A stretch of 15,160 nucleotides of DNA from assembly GCA_049613665.1 (NCBI GenBank), contig JBMZCV010000132.1:1-15160 (forward strand), in the 5' to 3' direction. The notes beneath the pieces are model-generated. The model saw nothing but the letters and a program-made list of their open reading frames with translations, did no database searches and had not been told where the DNA came from. Shown one piece after another: positions 13,405 to 15,160 of this stretch. A program made the position numbers and the translations under genes. Positions within the stretch are counted from its first letter, which is position 1. Every line of letters begins with the position of its first letter. This DNA is from JBMZCV01 sp049613665 (GTDB lineage: Bacteria > Bacteroidota > Bacteroidia > Chitinophagales > UBA2359).

Positions 13405-14106
13405 TTAGTTGTGATAAGGCGAAAAACTAATAGCAATAAACGGCATTCCTGCTCTATTGCGAAAGCGGCTGTTATCTTGTGCTAACTTCTCGGTTGTTTT
13501 GTATTCCGTAAACAAATAATTAAAACCAACTCTTGCATTAAACTTTTCTGTTATCCAATAACCAATATACATTTCAGAACTCAATGTGCCTCTATCGCTT
13601 GCTCCACCTAAAAGTAAACTAATAGGTGTTGGTTTGGCAGATTGTGTTCCGTTAAATTCTGGGTTTTCTGAAGAAACAAATTCGCCTTTTGTTTCTCCTC
13701 CAAAACCAACTCCTAAAACATCAATATTGAAGCCTAGCTCCACTTTTCGAGCAAATCGCATTTTTATATTAAAAGTGGCAGCGATGCTACTCATACTTGC
13801 CGAACCAACAGTTAAAGTATCGGTTAGTGTTTCATCAGTAGCAAGTTTTAGCGGTGCTGAAGTGTATAAACGGTCTTTGCCTGAATAGTTATTGAAGCGA
13901 AGGCCATAACCAACTCGAAGATTTTTGTTTTTGCCAATACCATAAAAATGTGTCCAATTGGCAGATGCTAAAAAACCACCTCCAAAAGCTACCGCTGCTC
14001 CAAACTCATGATTAATTCCAAAACCATTAGGCTCTTGTGCATTAGCTTGCTGTGGTATATAAGATAAAATTGCAATAACAAATACTAAGCTTATTAATTG
14101 TTTCAT
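13405..14106 (-). CDS. predicted outer-membrane beta-barrel protein
   Basis: 233 aa. A signal peptide (MKQLISLVFVIAILSYI, likely cleavage after QANA at residue 23) is followed by alternating amphipathic strands rich in Gly and aromatic residues: FGAAVAFGGGFLASANWTHFYGI, LRVGYGLRFNNY, SSIAATFNIKMRFARKVELG, EMYIGYWITEKFNARVGFNYLF and a last strand GMPFIAISF. This pattern fits a small outer-membrane barrel, with a Ser/Thr/Asn/Glu-rich loop at about residues 143-158. I recognise no specific family and no enzymatic motif. It has its own -7 box and is set off from the upstream yceI-like gene by a hairpin, so it is probably transcribed alone. Confidence 0.7.
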   Translation of the reverse strand: MKQLISLVFVIAILSYIPQQANAQEPNGFGINHEFGAAVAFGGGFLASANWTHFYGIGKNKNLRVGYGLRFNNYSGKDRLYTSAPLKLATDETLTDTLTVGSASMSSIAATFNIKMRFARKVELGFNIDVLGVGFGGETKGEFVSSENPEFNGTQSAKPTPISLLLGGASDRGTLSSEMYIGYWITEKFNARVGFNYLFTEYKTTEKLAQDNSRFRNRAGMPFIAISFSPYHN

Positions 14107-14143
14107 ATTTTTATACTTTATAGTTTTGTATGTATAATTATTT

Positions 14144-14151
14144 CAAATGTA
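14144..14151 (-). promoter_or_regulatory. candidate -7 box for the beta-barrel gene
   Basis: On the minus strand it reads TACATTTG, identical to the box before thrA, 37 bp upstream of the ATG. No clear TTTG sits at -33. Confidence 0.45.
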
Positions 14152-14168
14152 TTTTTTTTATGTAAAAT

Positions 14169-14218
14169 AAAAATCGTGTGTTTTATGACCTTATAGAGCC
14201 AAAAAATACACGATTTTT
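14169..14218 (-). terminator. terminator of the YceI-family gene
   Basis: 11-bp perfect arms (14169-14179 and 14208-14218, AAAAATCGTGT and its complement) with further inner T/A pairing and, on the minus strand, a following T-rich tract. It lies 46 bp past the stop codon. Confidence 0.7.
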
Positions 14219-14251
14219 TAGAATAGAACTTATTTTATATGCTAAATGCTA

Positions 14252-14264
14252 AATGCCAAACACT
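14252..14264 (+). repeat. 13-bp palindromic repeat, copy 5, at the yceI-like stop codon
   Basis: AATGCCAAACACT, two mismatches from AGTGCCAAGCACT. On the minus strand it begins at the last base of the TAA stop, the same placement as at folE. Confidence 0.45.
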
Positions 14265-14794
14265 TATCGAACAGGTATTTTGAACGTAACATTTACTTTA
14301 TCACGCATAACCCAACTTTTTTCGCCTACATGATATGCTACACGGCTAACATCAAAATTCCCTGTAAAGGTATTGTTTTGGTAAGTAAACGGAATTTTCA
14401 CTGTTTTTGTTACGTCTTTCATCGTAAATTTACCTGTTGCAATATAACCACTACTTGTTTTTGTGATTTCGGTAGATTTGAAGCTAATTTTTGGATACTT
14501 TTCTACTTCAAAATAGTCGGCATTTCGCAAGTGATTATCTCTCATTTCGATGCCTGTATCTATGCTTTTTGTTTTGATGTGTGCTTCGATAGTGCTACTG
14601 CTCAAATCATTTTTATCAAAAACAACCTCGCCAATAACACCGCTATTAAATTTGCCCTCAACGGTTAATCCCATATTGACAATGCTAAATGTAGCACTTG
14701 AATTGGTAGTATCAATCGTTAGAGCTGCAACTGCTGCATAAACCGTAATGGTTATGAGCGATAATATGCTAAACAAACCCATTGACTTTTTCAT
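14264..14794 (-). CDS. YceI-family periplasmic lipid-binding-type protein
   Basis: 176 aa. An N-terminal signal sequence (MKKSMGLFSILSLITITVYA, cleavage near residue 20-24) exports it. The mature part is one YceI domain, a lipocalin-like beta barrel: LTIDTTNSSATFSI (25-38), the G-K-F-N turn, the strongly conserved RDNHLRNADYFEVEKYPKI (85-103), GKFTMKDVTKTVKIPF (121-136) and a closing VNVTFKIPV strand. Known members bind polyisoprenoid or other lipids in the periplasm; the ligand here is unknown. The usual ending of the family is complete. It is transcribed toward the beta-barrel gene but a terminator lies between them. Confidence 0.92.
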   Translation of the reverse strand: MKKSMGLFSILSLITITVYAAVAALTIDTTNSSATFSIVNMGLTVEGKFNSGVIGEVVFDKNDLSSSTIEAHIKTKSIDTGIEMRDNHLRNADYFEVEKYPKISFKSTEITKTSSGYIATGKFTMKDVTKTVKIPFTYQNNTFTGNFDVSRVAYHVGEKSWVMRDKVNVTFKIPVR

Positions 14795-14851
14795 ATTCTT
14801 TATTATTTACATTAAAAAAATTAAATTTCAATTCTTTTTTTTGACTCTTAG

Positions 14852-14894
14852 ATTTGCTTTTCGTTTAAATATTTTTTTACGACCAAAAGCAAAT
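14852..14894. repeat. inverted repeat upstream of the YceI-family gene
   Basis: Perfect 10-bp arms ATTTGCTTTT (14852-14861) and AAAAGCAAAT (14885-14894) around 23 nt, 58-100 bp before the ATG. It may be an operator with two half-sites or a leader hairpin. Confidence 0.45.
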
Positions 14895-15036
14895 AATTTA
14901 TATATATAAGCTTGACTATCAATGAAATACATTTTAAATATTCTATAACTATTAAAAATATTCAAATATTTTTACATTGTTTTTTTGCTAATATACTGTC
15001 TCTAAAAGTCTATCATCATCTAAAAATGATATACTG

Positions 15037-15044
15037 CAAATATA
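15037..15044 (-). promoter_or_regulatory. candidate -7 box for the YceI-family gene
   Basis: On the minus strand it reads TATATTTG, a full TAnnTTTG match. The leader would be about 235 nt, which is long and lowers confidence; no -33 TTTG is evident. Confidence 0.3.
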
Positions 15045-15160
15045 AAGGTTCATGTGGTATCAGGTTTGTAAGTTTTGCGACACTCCGCACTTTTCAAAGG
15101 CTTTTTTCAATAGACCTGTTACTTATTAAGTCATTTTGTTTGTTTTGTGTTATTAAACTT

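Larger units (their letters stand above)
14795..15160. other. gene-free right edge upstream of the YceI-family gene
   Basis: 366 bp, AT-rich. Visible elements are the inverted repeat at 14852-14894, an AT-only palindrome at 14954-14973 (AAAAATATT-CA-AATATTTTT) and a minus-strand -7 box at 15037-15044. The last 100 bp show nothing I can identify. Confidence 0.4.

Overview
The window is AT-rich DNA from a member of the Bacteroidota. Four things support this. One gene encodes a secreted protein ending in a type IX secretion (Por/T9SS type A) sorting domain. Another encodes a DUF4157 (eCIS-core) protein with Bacteroidota-style PFF motifs. Several upstream regions carry TAnnTTTG -7 boxes, and start codons lack Shine-Dalgarno sequences. 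I cannot place it below phylum from sequence alone.

Layout, left to right. An Old Yellow Enzyme-type flavin oxidoreductase (197-1282, -) lies downstream of a DUF4157/eCIS-core protein with an unrecognised C-terminal half (1483-2979, -); a long-armed hairpin separates them. A 514-bp divergent gap with several small palindromes follows. Next is a co-directional pair: a DUF1295 membrane protein (3494-4258, +) and a YkgJ-type cysteine-cluster protein (4306-4797, +). These converge on a Fic-family protein (4832-6184, -) whose catalytic histidine is cysteine. A divergent region with an inverted repeat leads to thrA, fused aspartokinase/homoserine dehydrogenase (6500-8959, +). That gene converges through a hairpin on a YqiJ-like OB-fold membrane protein with an Asp-repeat linker (9231-9887, -). 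A 640-bp gap contains a two-hairpin leader for a T9SS-secreted protein (10528-11694, +). folE (11954-12679, +) is followed by a 725-bp gap with a strong terminator and two 131-bp direct repeats exactly 200 bp apart. An outer-membrane beta-barrel candidate (13405-14106, -) and a YceI-family protein (14264-14794, -) close the window.

The genes do not form one pathway. They are mostly short transcription units of housekeeping metabolism (ThrA, FolE, OYE), envelope or secreted proteins (DUF1295, YqiJ-like, T9SS cargo, beta-barrel, YceI) and two accessory proteins (DUF4157, Fic). No mobile element, CRISPR array, tRNA or rRNA was seen. The less ordinary material is the altered Fic active site, the orphan DUF4157 protein, and intergenic DNA seeded with recurring small elements. 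These are a 13-bp palindrome (AGTGCCAAGCACT family, five copies), an exact 12-mer (CGAGAATAGCTG, three copies) and the structured 131-bp direct repeat.
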